Source of the DNA: Charina bottae
Lineage: Eukaryota; Chordata; Lepidosauria; Squamata; Charinaidae
Reading direction: 5' to 3'
Assembly: GCA_023362775.1 (NCBI GenBank)
Contig: JALMGJ010000005.1
Coordinates: forward strand, 67,719,963-67,783,962
DNA length: 64,000 nucleotides
The first letter of the stretch is position 1, and each line of letters begins with the position of its first letter. The notes under the pieces were generated by a model. It worked only from the letters and a program-made list of their open reading frames with translations, ran no database searches and had not been told where the DNA came from. Made by a program: the position numbers and the translations under genes. Shown here piece after piece: positions 33,300-43,637 of the stretch.

Positions 33300-33740
33300 A
33301 TACTGGTTCATTCCTCTAGATATGCATAAGGCTTTTGATTCTTTGGAATAGGCATAATTATTTGCAGTTCTGTCCACGTTTTGCTTCGGAGGAGGTTTTT
33401 ATATCAATTATAAAGTGCCAATATAGTACAGCTGAGGCTGCGATTAGAATCAATGGCTATCATCCTTCACCAATCATACTACAGTGGGGAAGCAGACAAT
33501 ACACATATTCTCCATTTCTTTTGCAAAAGCAACTGAGCAGTTTGCTGAATTTATGGCTCATAATACTTCAAAGGGAGTTTCCATCAACAATATTGAATAC
33601 AAAATAAACTTATTTGCTGATAATGCTGGATTGTTTTTTAATCTTATAAAGGCCGCACCCTTTCTGCTTGCTCAGCTTTCTTCTTTTCAAAAAGCTTCTG
33701 GATTAAGGGTCAGCTGCAACAAATCTGATTTAGGGTAAGC
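33300..33740 (+). pseudogene. L1-like LINE reverse transcriptase fragment
   Basis: Translated blocks in two frames carry L1-type RT motifs. MHKAFDSLE (about 33320-33350, near the first catalytic aspartate) is followed by AAIRINGYHPSP (in 33335-33607). Then EYKINLFADN and LAQLSSFQKASGLRVSCNKS occur in 33484-33738. The catalytic FADD motif reads FADN, a lost aspartate. A frame change and several stops separate the blocks, and the segment between the GSRQ region and the EFMAHN region is compressed. A dead internal fragment with no ORF1, endonuclease or 3' end. Confidence 0.8.
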
Positions 33741-34358
33741 TGCTTCTCTCCTTTGTTGTTCCCAGCTATTCCTGAGGGCCACTTTCGAAAGTTCAGCCCA
33801 GATTGCAATGAAGCTGGGCTGGTGCTCAGTCTGAAGTGTGGCCGCTGCAAGGCCTGATGGGTTGTTCCCCTGATTCTTGCTCTTCTTGTTCAGGCAGGGA
33901 GGGCAAGCGTCACCGTCTGGCCCCGGTGGACAGATCTCACAGTGCCTACCTTTCACTCTAGAATCTGAGCTTCCTTACTAGTCTCTGTGCCTTTCCTTTG
34001 CTGTCACAGATGTTTCCCCACAGGGATGCCTTCACACCCCCTTCCAAGTTCTCTCTTATGACACTAAGGCAAACCCTTTCATTGTTTTCTCTTTTAGTGT
34101 ACCATCCTTACCTGAAACAATTAATGCAAAGGGAACTGATTGGTTCTTCATTCATACAACGTTAATTGGCTTAATGGGTCATCATTGATCAACTGCGGAT
34201 TTTTTTTTTAATGGCAACTGGTTACCAGTAGAGAACATAGAAGCCTGGAAGCCCAGATTGAAATGTTGCCCAGGGGAGCCACCAGCCCCTGGAGAGGAGA
34301 CGGCATGCCTGGTGCTGTAGCTAATAGGAGCTGGGATTGCTACTAGACTGGAAGGAAA
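33741..34358. other. Non-coding, one cysteine-rich minus-strand peptide
   Basis: A minus-strand frame (33956-33687) reads GRHCEICPPGPDGDACPPCL near its start but continues into antisense L1 sequence. I see no supporting exon structure. Confidence 0.3.
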
Positions 34359-34360
34359 TA

Positions 34361-34770
34361 CAGGTAGTCCTCACTTAATGACCATTCATTTAGTGATGGT
34401 TCAGACTTACGATGGTGCTGAAAAAACCTACTTACAACTGGTGCCCACACTTGTGACTGTTGCAGCGTCCTCATGGTCACGTGATCACAATTTGGGTGTT
34501 TGGCAGCCAGTTTGCATTTATGACCGTCGCAGCATCCTGTGGTCACGTGATCGCCATTTTCAACCTTCCTGGCTGGCTTCTGGCAAGCAAAATCAATGAG
34601 GAACCACATGATTCACTTAACAACCACCTGGTTCACTTAATGACCGTGGTGACTCGCTTAATGTCCACCGCAAAAAAGGTCGTAAAATTGGGTCAGATTC
34701 ACTTAATGATCGCTTTGCTTAGCAACCAAAATTCCGGTCTCAGTTGTGGTTGTTAAGTGAGGACTACCTG
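34361..34770. mobile_element. Tc1/mariner-superfamily (pogo-like) non-autonomous element
   Basis: A 410-bp element with inverted ends CAGGTAGTCCTCACTTAA / TTAAGTGAGGACTACCTG flanked by TA on both sides (34359-34360, 34771-34772). TA duplication and CAG ends fit the Tc1/mariner superfamily. The interior repeats the words CACTTAATGACC and CTTAACAACC and holds two GGTCACGTGATC palindromes (34475-34486, 34541-34552). No transposase is present. Confidence 0.85.
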
Positions 34771-34772
34771 TA

Positions 34773-35472
34773 CTGCAGATCATCCACTCAGAAGGGCTTA
34801 AAACAGTTTAGGACAGAAAACAGCAGTTTTGAAGTAGAGCTTCAAACCGTAGGCAGGAGTTAGATTTGCAGTGGGCTGGAAGTGGGTGGAGGATGATGTC
34901 ACCCATTCGTGTACTCAAGAAACAGTGGGTGGCCCATACTGGTGATGAGCAAACAGAAAGTACAGATCTGACCTTAATCTGCCCAAATGCTCCACTTCAA
35001 CAAAAGAAGGTCAGCTTATCTGGCTTAACTCTTACATTTTAAATTTTTTAGTATCTGGCTATAAGCCTTGCAAAAGTTAACAACCACAAGAAATTACAAA
35101 ATATTAGCAGCTAAAATTAAATGGGATCTTCAATCATGGCAAACACTGCACTTATCCCTTTAGGCCATCTAGACTCTATAAAAATGCAAATATTGCTTTG
35201 CTTGTTTCTTCTTTTTTGAATAATGCCCATCAGAAAAGAAATGGAAACAATAGCAATTGCACAATACACATTTTATTCAGGGTGAGTGATGGAATTCAAA
35301 TGTCTGAAGCCAATTTAAATTTGGGCAGAGTAAAACATGTTTGCCAAGACCTAACCGTAATTCCTGCTACCTGCTGCTTCTCACTTGTATATTCTCTAAA
35401 ATAACAATACAGTATATCAGTTTAGGCTTCAAAACCTCCCCAGAACATATCAAACTGTTACGGATTCCCATT
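34773..35472. other. Non-coding, nothing recognised
   Basis: AT-rich, no named repeat. Confidence 0.4.
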
Positions 35473-35473
35473 T

Positions 35474-35813
35474 TAAAGTAAAGGTAAAGGTTCCCCCCGC
35501 ACATTTGTGCAGTCGTGTCCGACTCTAGGGGACGGTGCTCATCTCCGTTTGTTAGCCGAAGAGCCAACGTTGTCCTAAGACGCTTCCGCGGTCATGTGGC
35601 CGGCACGACACATCCGGAACGCTGTTACCTTCCCACCGAAGTGGTACCTATTTATCTACTTGCATTTGCATGCTTTCGAATTGCTAGGTTGGCAAGAGCT
35701 GGGGCGAGTGCGGGAGCTCACTCCGTCACACGGGGCTAGGGTCTCGAACCTCCGAACTTGCAACCTTCCGATCGACAAGCCTGGCGTCTTACCCGCTGAG
35801 CCACCACGCCCCT
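35474..35813 (-). mobile_element. Sauria-type SINE, full length
   Basis: The minus-strand copy starts at the tRNA-like head (GGGGCGTGGTGGCTCAGCGG, an A-box match). It continues through a B-box (CAAGTTCGAGACCC), the conserved body with GGTACCACTTCGGTGGG, and the Bov-B-like tail ending (CTTTAC)n. It is one of the best-preserved copies in the window. No clear target duplication was found. Confidence 0.93.
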
Positions 35814-35814
35814 C

Positions 35815-36661
35815 AATTAATTCCTTTAAGTCTTTTATGGTTATCCATAAAGGACTTTCTAAACAACTATTCTTAAGATAGTCCCTAATTTAAAAAGTTA
35901 AGCCCCTCTCCTTCTGCTTTACTTCCTATTATGGCCATCTTAAATTCCCATCACCCACAGACATAATTTAACATAATTTGACAAGAGATTTGTTTAGATT
36001 GAGTGAGAGAATGGAACAAGACAAATGTACTACAACTATTTCCTTCAGTGTTAGTCTCTATAATACATAGTTTGCCTAGTTCAAAAAAAATCAAGTTCAG
36101 ACCTTTGTCATATATTAACTCAGTCTGAGAAACATTATTTTTTTTTAAAAAAAACTACCATGTAATGATTCAACTTATCTACCTAAATGTTTAATTTATC
36201 TGTTATATACTTTGATTAATGCTACATTTGGAGAACAGTTGACTCTAAGGTGGAATGGGAAACGGATCTAGACATGTCACTTTCTGATCCCCAATGGACA
36301 TATTTGTGGGATTGGCCAGCTACCAGAACTACTTTTGTTCATTTTTTAAAAAAAACCTGCCTTAGAAGCTGTACACCATTGGCCTAAATGGTGACTTCCC
36401 ATTAATCCAAGGAACTGCAACAAGAGGGAAATGTAGTTGCCAAAAAGGCTTTCCCTTTTATTGTACTGACTCTAAGCTAAACATGTTCCCTTGGTTCCCT
36501 GAAGATCCACCTGTTCTTTTGAAGAGAGACATTCTAGGATTGGACAGTTGCAAGAGAAGAGAGATGAAAGGGTCCCCATGTTTTATGTATGGATTTTTCA
36601 GCGGATGGTTAAGTAGCAGAAAAAGACAATTTAAGATTAGCTTTGATTGCCTGAAACTAAC
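35815..36661. other. Non-coding, nothing recognised
   Basis: AT-rich with a T9A8 junction near 36138-36156. Confidence 0.4.
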
Positions 36662-36669
36662 TGTTATGC

Positions 36670-36940
36670 CAGAGCTTTCCAAACTGTGTGTCGCGACACA
36701 AAAGTGTGTCACCACACACAGTCTGGTGTGTCGCCACAAAACCCGGAAGCGCTGATCATCATCAGCGCTTCTGGGTTTTCCCGTGGTGACACACCAACTG
36801 CAGTGCGCAAAACCCGAAAGCGGCAGCAGCGCTTCCGGGTTTTTGCACGCTGCCGCAAGGACGGCACTTCCAGGTTTTCCCGCGGCGACACACCAACACC
36901 GGTTGGTGTGTCGCCGCGGGACAAACTTTGGAAAGCCCTG
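36670..36940. mobile_element. hAT-type non-autonomous element with internal palindromes
   Basis: A 271-bp copy with CAGAGCTTTCCAAACT ends and perfect target duplication TGTTATGC (36662-36669, 36941-36948). The interior differs from the copies at 26116, 32097 and 61041. It carries AACCCGGAAGCGCTGATCAT facing its inverse, and CCGGTTGGTGTGTCG facing CGACACACCAACACCGG. It is a distinct sub-form whose left part matches the truncated copy at 16199. Confidence 0.9.
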
Positions 36941-37072
36941 TGTTATGCTTCAGACAGCTATTAATACCCACTTTTTGTTATATAAGGGTTTCCAAAAGCC
37001 AGTATGGTATAGAGACAACCAGTATGGTATAATGTGTAAAAATATACATACATACACATACACACATACACA

Positions 37073-37324
37073 CAGGCTGACCATATTTCCCTGAGATGGA
37101 AACGGGCCCCTAACGCGCGCACGTGCGTGCATCGGCACACTGGCACGTGTGCGTGCATGCACGCAGGCACGCACGCCGGCAGGCACGCAGGCACGTGCGT
37201 GCGCATGCACTCCATCCCTTAAAAAACAGGACGAAATTGAGTTTTTTAAGAAAAAGACGGTACGGTCCGGAAAAGGTAAAAAAACAGGACTGTCCCGTTC
37301 AAAATGGGACGTATGGTCAGCCTA
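37073..37324. mobile_element. Non-autonomous element, AGGCTGACCATA ends
   Basis: A 252-bp segment with inverted ends AGGCTGACCAT / ATGGTCAGCCTA. The flanks TACACACA and TATAAACA match at 6 of 8 bases; the left one lies in a CA-rich run. The right part (GGGACTGTCCCGTTCAAAA on the minus/plus palindrome) is shared with the end of the 53568-55639 element. The centre (37100-37215) is alternating GCAC/GTGC sequence. Confidence 0.75.
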
Positions 37325-37346
37325 TATAAACATGATTGCCATAAGT

Positions 37347-37613
37347 CAGGGGTGGGGAACCTTTTTCTGCCAAGGGCCATTTGGATATTTATAACCGGGG
37401 ACCGGGGGGTGGGGGGCAGGGTTTCTGGGATTTCCGCGGACCAGGGGCTAGAGTTTGCGGGCGGGAACCAATCACAGGCACTGGGGGGCGGGGTTTGCAG
37501 GTGGGAGCCAATCACGTGAAAGGGGCGGGGTTTGTGGGCGGGAGCCCTGCGGGCCTTAGGCGGGAGCCCCGCGGGTCTTATACGGCCCGCGGGCCTGACG
37601 TTGCCCACTCCTG
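37347..37613 (-). mobile_element. Non-autonomous derivative of the 1402-4104 hAT transposon
   Basis: A 267-bp element with perfect target duplication CCATAAGT (37339-37346, 37614-37621). Its left end (TTCTGCCAAGGGCCATTTGG) is the reverse complement of the 3' end of the 1402-4104 transposon, and its right end (ACGGCCCGCGGGCC, ACGTTGCCCAC) is the reverse complement of the 5' end. The transposase is replaced by a GC-rich interior with three copies of a 37-40 bp repeat (anchors at 37453, 37493, 37530) carrying CCAATCAC. Confidence 0.92.
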
Positions 37614-37621
37614 CCATAAGT

Positions 37622-38700
37622 ACTCAGGGGATCTTGCAGTTCTGTAAGCGGTACTCTACCTTTTGCAGAGTATTTAAAAGAATGTTATAGGCACTCTTCC
37701 AGCATGAGAGTGATATTTTAGTATTTTTTACAGAAAGTGGAAAATCCAAGGAAGACATTGCCTCACTTAGACAACTCCACCCTGGCATTTCTTGCTACAT
37801 TGGTTTTCATTCTACTTAATTGTTTGAATATGGATATATGCAGTTCCAAAGTGCAAAATTTCCTTGAATAAAAAAAGTAGGGGACACAACAGTATGTTTC
37901 CTTTTTTTTTTCACTTTATGTGTATTTAAACATCAGAATATTTCCATTTTTCTGTTGCACAAAGCTAAAATAAATGGGACAACCTTTCACTGGAAAAACA
38001 TGCCTCAAAATATATTGCATCTTGTTGCATAAGTCAACCTAAGCAGATATAATCATATTAGGACCACATTTTAATGATCCAAATATTTATAACCAGTCCT
38101 GTTACAGTTAAGCACTAGGTCTGTGCTGTGCTAATATAATGTTTTGATGATCTACAACATGAAAAATAAAAATTGGTATGATTGGTATGATCCATTCCAA
38201 TGGTTAGAATTTCATGTCCCAGAAGTGATACTTAAAACATGCTTCATTTCCCATTAAAATCAATGAAAACTTTATCTGCTTAATTTAAATGCCAGATTAT
38301 ACCCAAAAGAAATAAATTCTGTAGTGAATATCAGTGTTTGACATTATCCAGCAATGCTCTCTCAAAATTTGCAAGCATGCTTGAAGATAGAATAATGGTT
38401 GCACAGATAAAAATAACATGACCACCGCGGGCTGTGAATAAATGATGGAACTGTACTAAAAAGGAAATTTCCAGGTTCATATTAGGGAGCCTTGTGTAAC
38501 ATATTTCTGCTCAGAAATAGTAAATACCCCTCAGACACATGGTGTGCCTTCTCCTGGGAAAGCAAAAAGTTGAGGTTGCATAAAATAAGATCTACTCTTC
38601 TTTTTTATAGTGTGACTTCAGTGTCGGATAGAGATGGCCCATAGTAAGTTTAACAATCACTTGGTTTTTCTTTCTGGCTTAAGCATTTACATACATACAA
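37622..38700. other. Non-coding, nothing recognised
   Basis: AT-rich, no named repeat or coding motif. Confidence 0.4.
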
Positions 38701-38702
38701 CA

Positions 38703-38745
<43 letters not shown>
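38703..38745. repeat. (TCTG)n microsatellite
   Basis: Perfect tetranucleotide array of about 10 units running into TATC/TCTA variants. Confidence 0.97.
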
Positions 38746-38748
<3 letters not shown>

Positions 38749-41602
38749 ATCTATCTATACATGCCATGGGGAGATTTATACAAAAAGCCTGTGAAGAAGT
38801 AAGATATGAAATACTTCCATAAAGTGCAAAGCAGCCAACTTTCCTACTTTTCCCTAGAAAGCCTTGTTAGTGAACAGACTTCTATGTACATACAGAGAAA
38901 GAAGGTATGAGGGTCCCAGGTCTATGAACTGGGCCTGGAAGTAGGACTATCAAATCTGAGCTTCATAAACCCAGATGACCACTAGAATGCAACATAGATT
39001 TTTTAAAAAGCCTCTTTCCTCCCATCTAGTGGTCATCCCAATTTTTGCACCCCAGTTTTGATAACCCTACCTGTACAGAAGATATACTATAACTTGAACA
39101 GTGCAGGACAAAGTATCTTGGATTTGCACCTCTTAGCTTTTTACCCAAGTCAATTATTGAGAGTTGTCATCAAAGGCAGCCCTGCATAGAACACACTGTA
39201 GTAATTAAGCCTGGTAGTTATGAAAGCTAGAATCAATTTTGTAATAGGAGGAAAGCTTTTTCATTCATTAAACTCGAGAAAGACTTCATCTTCTCCTCCC
39301 TCTCTGGAGTTCAGCCTCAAGGAGCTCCAAGATTCATCTGAACTGAGCAAGTCACAGTACCTTGAAATATCTCTGAAAATGCACATAACATTGCTCCCGT
39401 CTGTTTCTAGGACACACTGCCCTACTTCTTGAAGCTTTTGTCTTCTGTTCCACAGAAGGAAGCTTCCAAAGTAACCATAAAGTAAGAACAGTGTATACAT
39501 ATAAAAATAAATCTATTCAAAACAGACAATCTATTCCTCAAGAGCCACACAATTGAGGCTATAGAAGGTGTTCCCCAGCAGAATCTATAATTAGCAGATC
39601 AACAAGTTTGAAGACGGCCTAATCTGGCAGCATCTGTCATTTGCACTATTCAGTACCTTCACCTCTGAAATCCTATTTTTTCTTCGAGCAGTCAGCATTC
39701 ATTAGCCTCAGAAGTAACATTCAGTTGTTGAGACAAAAGTTAATATTCAAGGACAGACAGTCTAGAAATGCAAAGAGAAACGACAGAGGACAGGCATGGT
39801 GACCTGGACTGATCATTAATGCTAGAAGAGAGATGGAAGACACAAGGCTCCAAAGCTGTTAGTGACTTCAACCCCTTTTTTGTATCACCCCCAAAAGGTC
39901 TCCAACCACAACTGTTGAAAACTCATGCGATGACCTCCCACCAAAAAAACATAAAATGCAGTACATAAAAATGGTAAAGTCAGAACTGTGTGTGTTGCGG
40001 GGAGGGGATGAATGCATGACTCACTCTCCATTATCAATCCACCCACCGCAGCCCTCAGAATTTTTACAAATGTTACATGTGGTAGCTGGCTACCAATGGC
40101 TGCCCACCTCTTTGCTATGGACTCCACACCTTGGTGCTGGAGGCTGCCCCATACAAGGTGGGTTTCCTGCATGGAAATTATTTCCATATTGGAAATATGG
40201 TTAGAAGGAGGGGAAATAAAAGGGCTGCACTTGTTGAGCTTCTGTAAGGAGCCCACCAAGCTAAGTGTCCTCTTAGGCACATGTTCTCTGGATATCTCAG
40301 GAAGGTGAGAGAGAGCACCAGCCACACATCTTCACTGTTCAAAAGTTAGCTCTCACGCTTCGGAGCCAACGCCTTGAAAAGTTGCAAGGAAATGGCATGG
40401 AACATTATTAGTTTCCTTGGAGAGTCACACAAGGGCTTTTTGTTTGAGGCTAACAAAATAGATGGTATAGTAACAGGAATGTAGCTTGTCATCCTCCCCC
40501 AAGTAATTAATAAATTACCACTAATTAAATCATATGCCTTACTTCAAAGTACATTTTAAAGTAACAACACTGTGATTACCACTTTTAGTGATCAATACAG
40601 ATTTAGTCTGCAGCTATAAGAATCATTATCCTTCTTCAAATCCACCCATTTATTAATGTATAGTTTTGCTTGATTGAGTTTTGAAGGTTAATAAAAGAAC
40701 TCCAAGCAGCTAACAACGATCTTGCAGAGTAGAAGCGTGGACCAGCAGGGAACTTGCACTTTAAGCATAATTATGTTCAGAAATAAATTCAGTCTTCACA
40801 CATTAGTTGGATGAAGAAAAAATAGAGATAGCTTACATTTATTCAGTAGATCTGGATACAAGTAGATTCATTGTACATCTGCGTGCAAGCGAGATGTAAT
40901 GGACGAGAGCTGCATTGTGCAGCACCTCCTGCTTGCAGGTGTGCCCAAAGAGTAATGGAGGTTGTTAATCCCCCAAACTCAAGAAGAAGGAGGAAGTGGA
41001 AATCAGGTGACCCATGTGACATCCCACAAGCACAATAGAGATGCATTTTACTAGAAAAGACCCCCCTTATGCTTATGAGACAATGCTGAGTTGACCCCTG
41101 ATGATTCCAACATTGCTTACATATCATAGCTGGACTTTTGCATCACTGGGAAATTAAAGCATTCATGAAAAGGGGACAGAATTGCCCACTACTGGTGTCT
41201 TCTCCCTGTCTTCCAAGTGCAAGAACACTTTGTTTTCATGGTATACTTTATTCTTCCTCTTTTTTTTTCCTTTTGGCTACTTAAACCATTTACCTAAATT
41301 GCATTAAATTCCAGGTGGGGCTTGAAAAATCTGCTGCTCTCTGGAGTAACTATAACAATTGCCACTATCCTACTGCGTCAAGAGCCTTACATTTTGTAAC
41401 ACACAGGGAAGGCTATACAGGCAGCCTTGAGACCTTGAGTTTTGTATCTGTGCTCTGGAACAGTGGTGAGTAGTCTTGTAGTAACAAGGGGTCATATTTT
41501 GCATGAAGCAGAGGGGAAAGAGAAAGGCCACAGTGGGAAAGATGATGATGCAAAATGGAGTGCTGTCACAAATGTGGATAGGACTGGAATGTTCTACTCA
41601 GA
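38746..41602. other. Longest plain stretch, 2.9 kb
   Basis: No transposon terminus, LINE motif or SINE promoter was recognised. Opposing frames at 39885-40325 (minus, 146 codons) and 40012-40308 (plus) overlap and show no domain. Being relatively repeat-free, this is the best place to look for conserved non-coding sequence by alignment. Confidence 0.4.
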
Positions 41603-41724
41603 GGTGTCCACAAAAGGCAAGATGGTGGCTGCAAGGGTGCAACTGAGACTCTGCCTGTTTTCTATGTGCATTGCACCATCATGGCCTCCATCTTGACTTT
41701 TTTTATTACGTCCCGCAGACACCC
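41603..41724. mobile_element. Possible miniature element, GGTGTCCACA ends
   Basis: Starts GGTGTCCACAAAAGGCAAG and ends in the near-inverse CATCTTGACTTTTTTT...GCAGACACCC. Similar structures lie at 13147, 43561, 52241 and 60797. Target duplication not resolved. Confidence 0.5.
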
Positions 41725-42538
41725 TTTTTCTGGAAGAGTTGGGATTTCTTTCCTCTTTAACCATGTCAAGACCACTTTAATGTTTGCACTCCAATTTTTG
41801 TGGGACCCCCACCTCTAAATGATGGGAAACCACAAGGCCAATGTTTGATTATCAAGCCAGCCAAATTCAGCTGTGCAGTTAGAGACAGTTCAGGGATCCA
41901 CAAAAGTGGTGTTTGGGTCTCCTCTACCCTAGACCGCTCCCCTCCTGCTTTAAAATGATTCATCTGCATAGCTGCAGCCCTTAAAACAATACCTCTTTTT
42001 ATTTGACTCTGTTGCATGGCATCCATCTGCTGTTCATGCTGGCATCCTGGCATTTCTTTTTGCAATGGCATTATGTGACTTGGGTGCCATTGGAAGCTAT
42101 GAGGGGAGATGTTCAAAGCCAATCCAGAGGAGGAATTGCACTGATGCTTGAGCATTTCAGTCAATTCTTTAACCTCCCTCCTCCATGTCCCATACCATGG
42201 CAGTTCTGCTCGGTAGCCAATAGGCATGAACAAACAGTAGAGCTCTCTGTTTTGCTGAAATCTTCATCCTGGGCCTTGAAGAAGTAAATGATTCACTGGG
42301 GAAAGTAGCAGGGGAATAATCTCAATAGGATGATATCTGTCCCTGGTACTAACACTACAGGAACAGCCTCCCGTCCAACTTTTTTTGCGGGGAGTGGTTA
42401 TTTTTCTTTCTTTTCACATTTAGTTAATTGCAGCACCATGGATGTTTTATGACCAAAGCAGGAATGTAGATGATGGGGTGTATGCTGGCTTAAAGGGGAA
42501 AAACCGAGGCTTGAGAATAAACAGACAAGAATGCAGCT
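41725..42538. other. Non-coding; a 155-codon minus-strand frame without domain
   Basis: The frame 42233-41766 has no recognisable motif and the plus strand has a competing frame. Confidence 0.35.
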
Positions 42539-43146
42539 TGTTAGGGCCAACAGTGTCTACTGTTTAGCATAGGGCAATAATGCAGATACAGTACATTATC
42601 GCAACAATGAAAAAGATGAATATACAGGATACATCATTGTAAAAGGAAAACAAGACAAACTTATAAGCAGAGTTCCGTGTATTGATCCCAGGGCCAGAGT
42701 TCCTGCCATGGCCTATACCCAAAGCCAGGCATAGCTCACTCTGCCCAGTCCACGGGAAGTGAACACGTGAAGAACTACATGGCTAAGAGACACTAGAAAT
42801 CAAGAAGACTTAAAACACCATTTTGCATGGTTGTATATTCAGACCTTCTAGCTTTCTGATTGGCTGGAAGTTAGCTGTTACACACATTAGGCCTCAAAGC
42901 ACATAGCATGACCTGCTATTGGTTAGCAGTGCTGCATCTACGCACTGAGTTCCGCCCCTCCTTGCTCAGGGGGGGCTTGGGCAAGGCTTCTCACAGAAGG
43001 ATATCAGGAGACCTTGTTCCCATGCAATCTAGTCAAAACAATACACACGTGATTGTTGTTATCTTGCACCTGCACTTCACGTCACCATGAGAATGTTTTT
43101 GCTTTGTACAGAGATAATTTGCCAGGGCAACACAAGAACTCTAACA
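42539..43146. mobile_element. Possible solo long terminal repeat
   Basis: The 608-bp segment begins TGTTAG and ends CTAACA, the short inverted TG...CA ends of an LTR. Inside are CCAAT-type motifs (GATTGGCTGG on the plus strand, TATTGGTTAG), a GC-rich CCGCCCCTCC block, and a CACGTG at 43046. No flanking 4-6 bp duplication is visible, no internal retroviral sequence is attached, and chance cannot be excluded. Confidence 0.3.
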
Positions 43147-43560
43147 GTAGAAGCAATTTTTTGGAACAGTACATTTCTCTATTGTAGAAAAATCTTCAGA
43201 ATGTGAACATAATTTCTTCTTCACAGTCGGCACCTAATGGGGTTTCTCAGTAGGGAAAGAGAACTGTGTCCAGATATGATGAGGCTCAGCAACAGTGCAA
43301 GTAGGAAGGAAAGGCTTCATTCCACAGCTTTTCCAAAGAGACTGCCTTTTTTTTTTTTGCAGTAATGTATACATGGATAGAAGAAGGGGAAGAGACCTAG
43401 GGTGAGAAGAAATTCTCCAGTACAGCCAATAGGACAGATGCTTTTTTCCTCTCTCGGGTGTGCATTTGCGTGTATCAGTCGCTGCATGTGTTGTTTGTTC
43501 ACTGTTGTGGCAAGAAGTGATTGGAGAACCTGGCCTTATTTTGCTTCTTCCATATAGGCA

Positions 43561-43637
43561 GGGGCATCCACCAGTGAAGGGGATCAAGGTGGCAACAGTA
43601 CAATGAAAGCTGCCATCTTGACTTTTTTGACATCCCC
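43561..43637. mobile_element. Possible miniature element, short copy
   Basis: Starts GGGGCATCCACCAG and ends GCCATCTTGACTTTTTTGACATCCCC in part-inverse order, like 41603-41724 but 77 bp long. Confidence 0.4.

Noticed and set aside
33687..33956. Cysteine-rich minus-strand peptide resembling an extracellular domain
   Set aside because: No splice context and the frame runs into antisense L1 sequence; too short to call an exon.
35760..35813. tRNA gene on the minus strand
   Set aside because: A- and B-box matches are present but the region is the head of a SINE present in several copies; pairing of the tRNA arms is not maintained.
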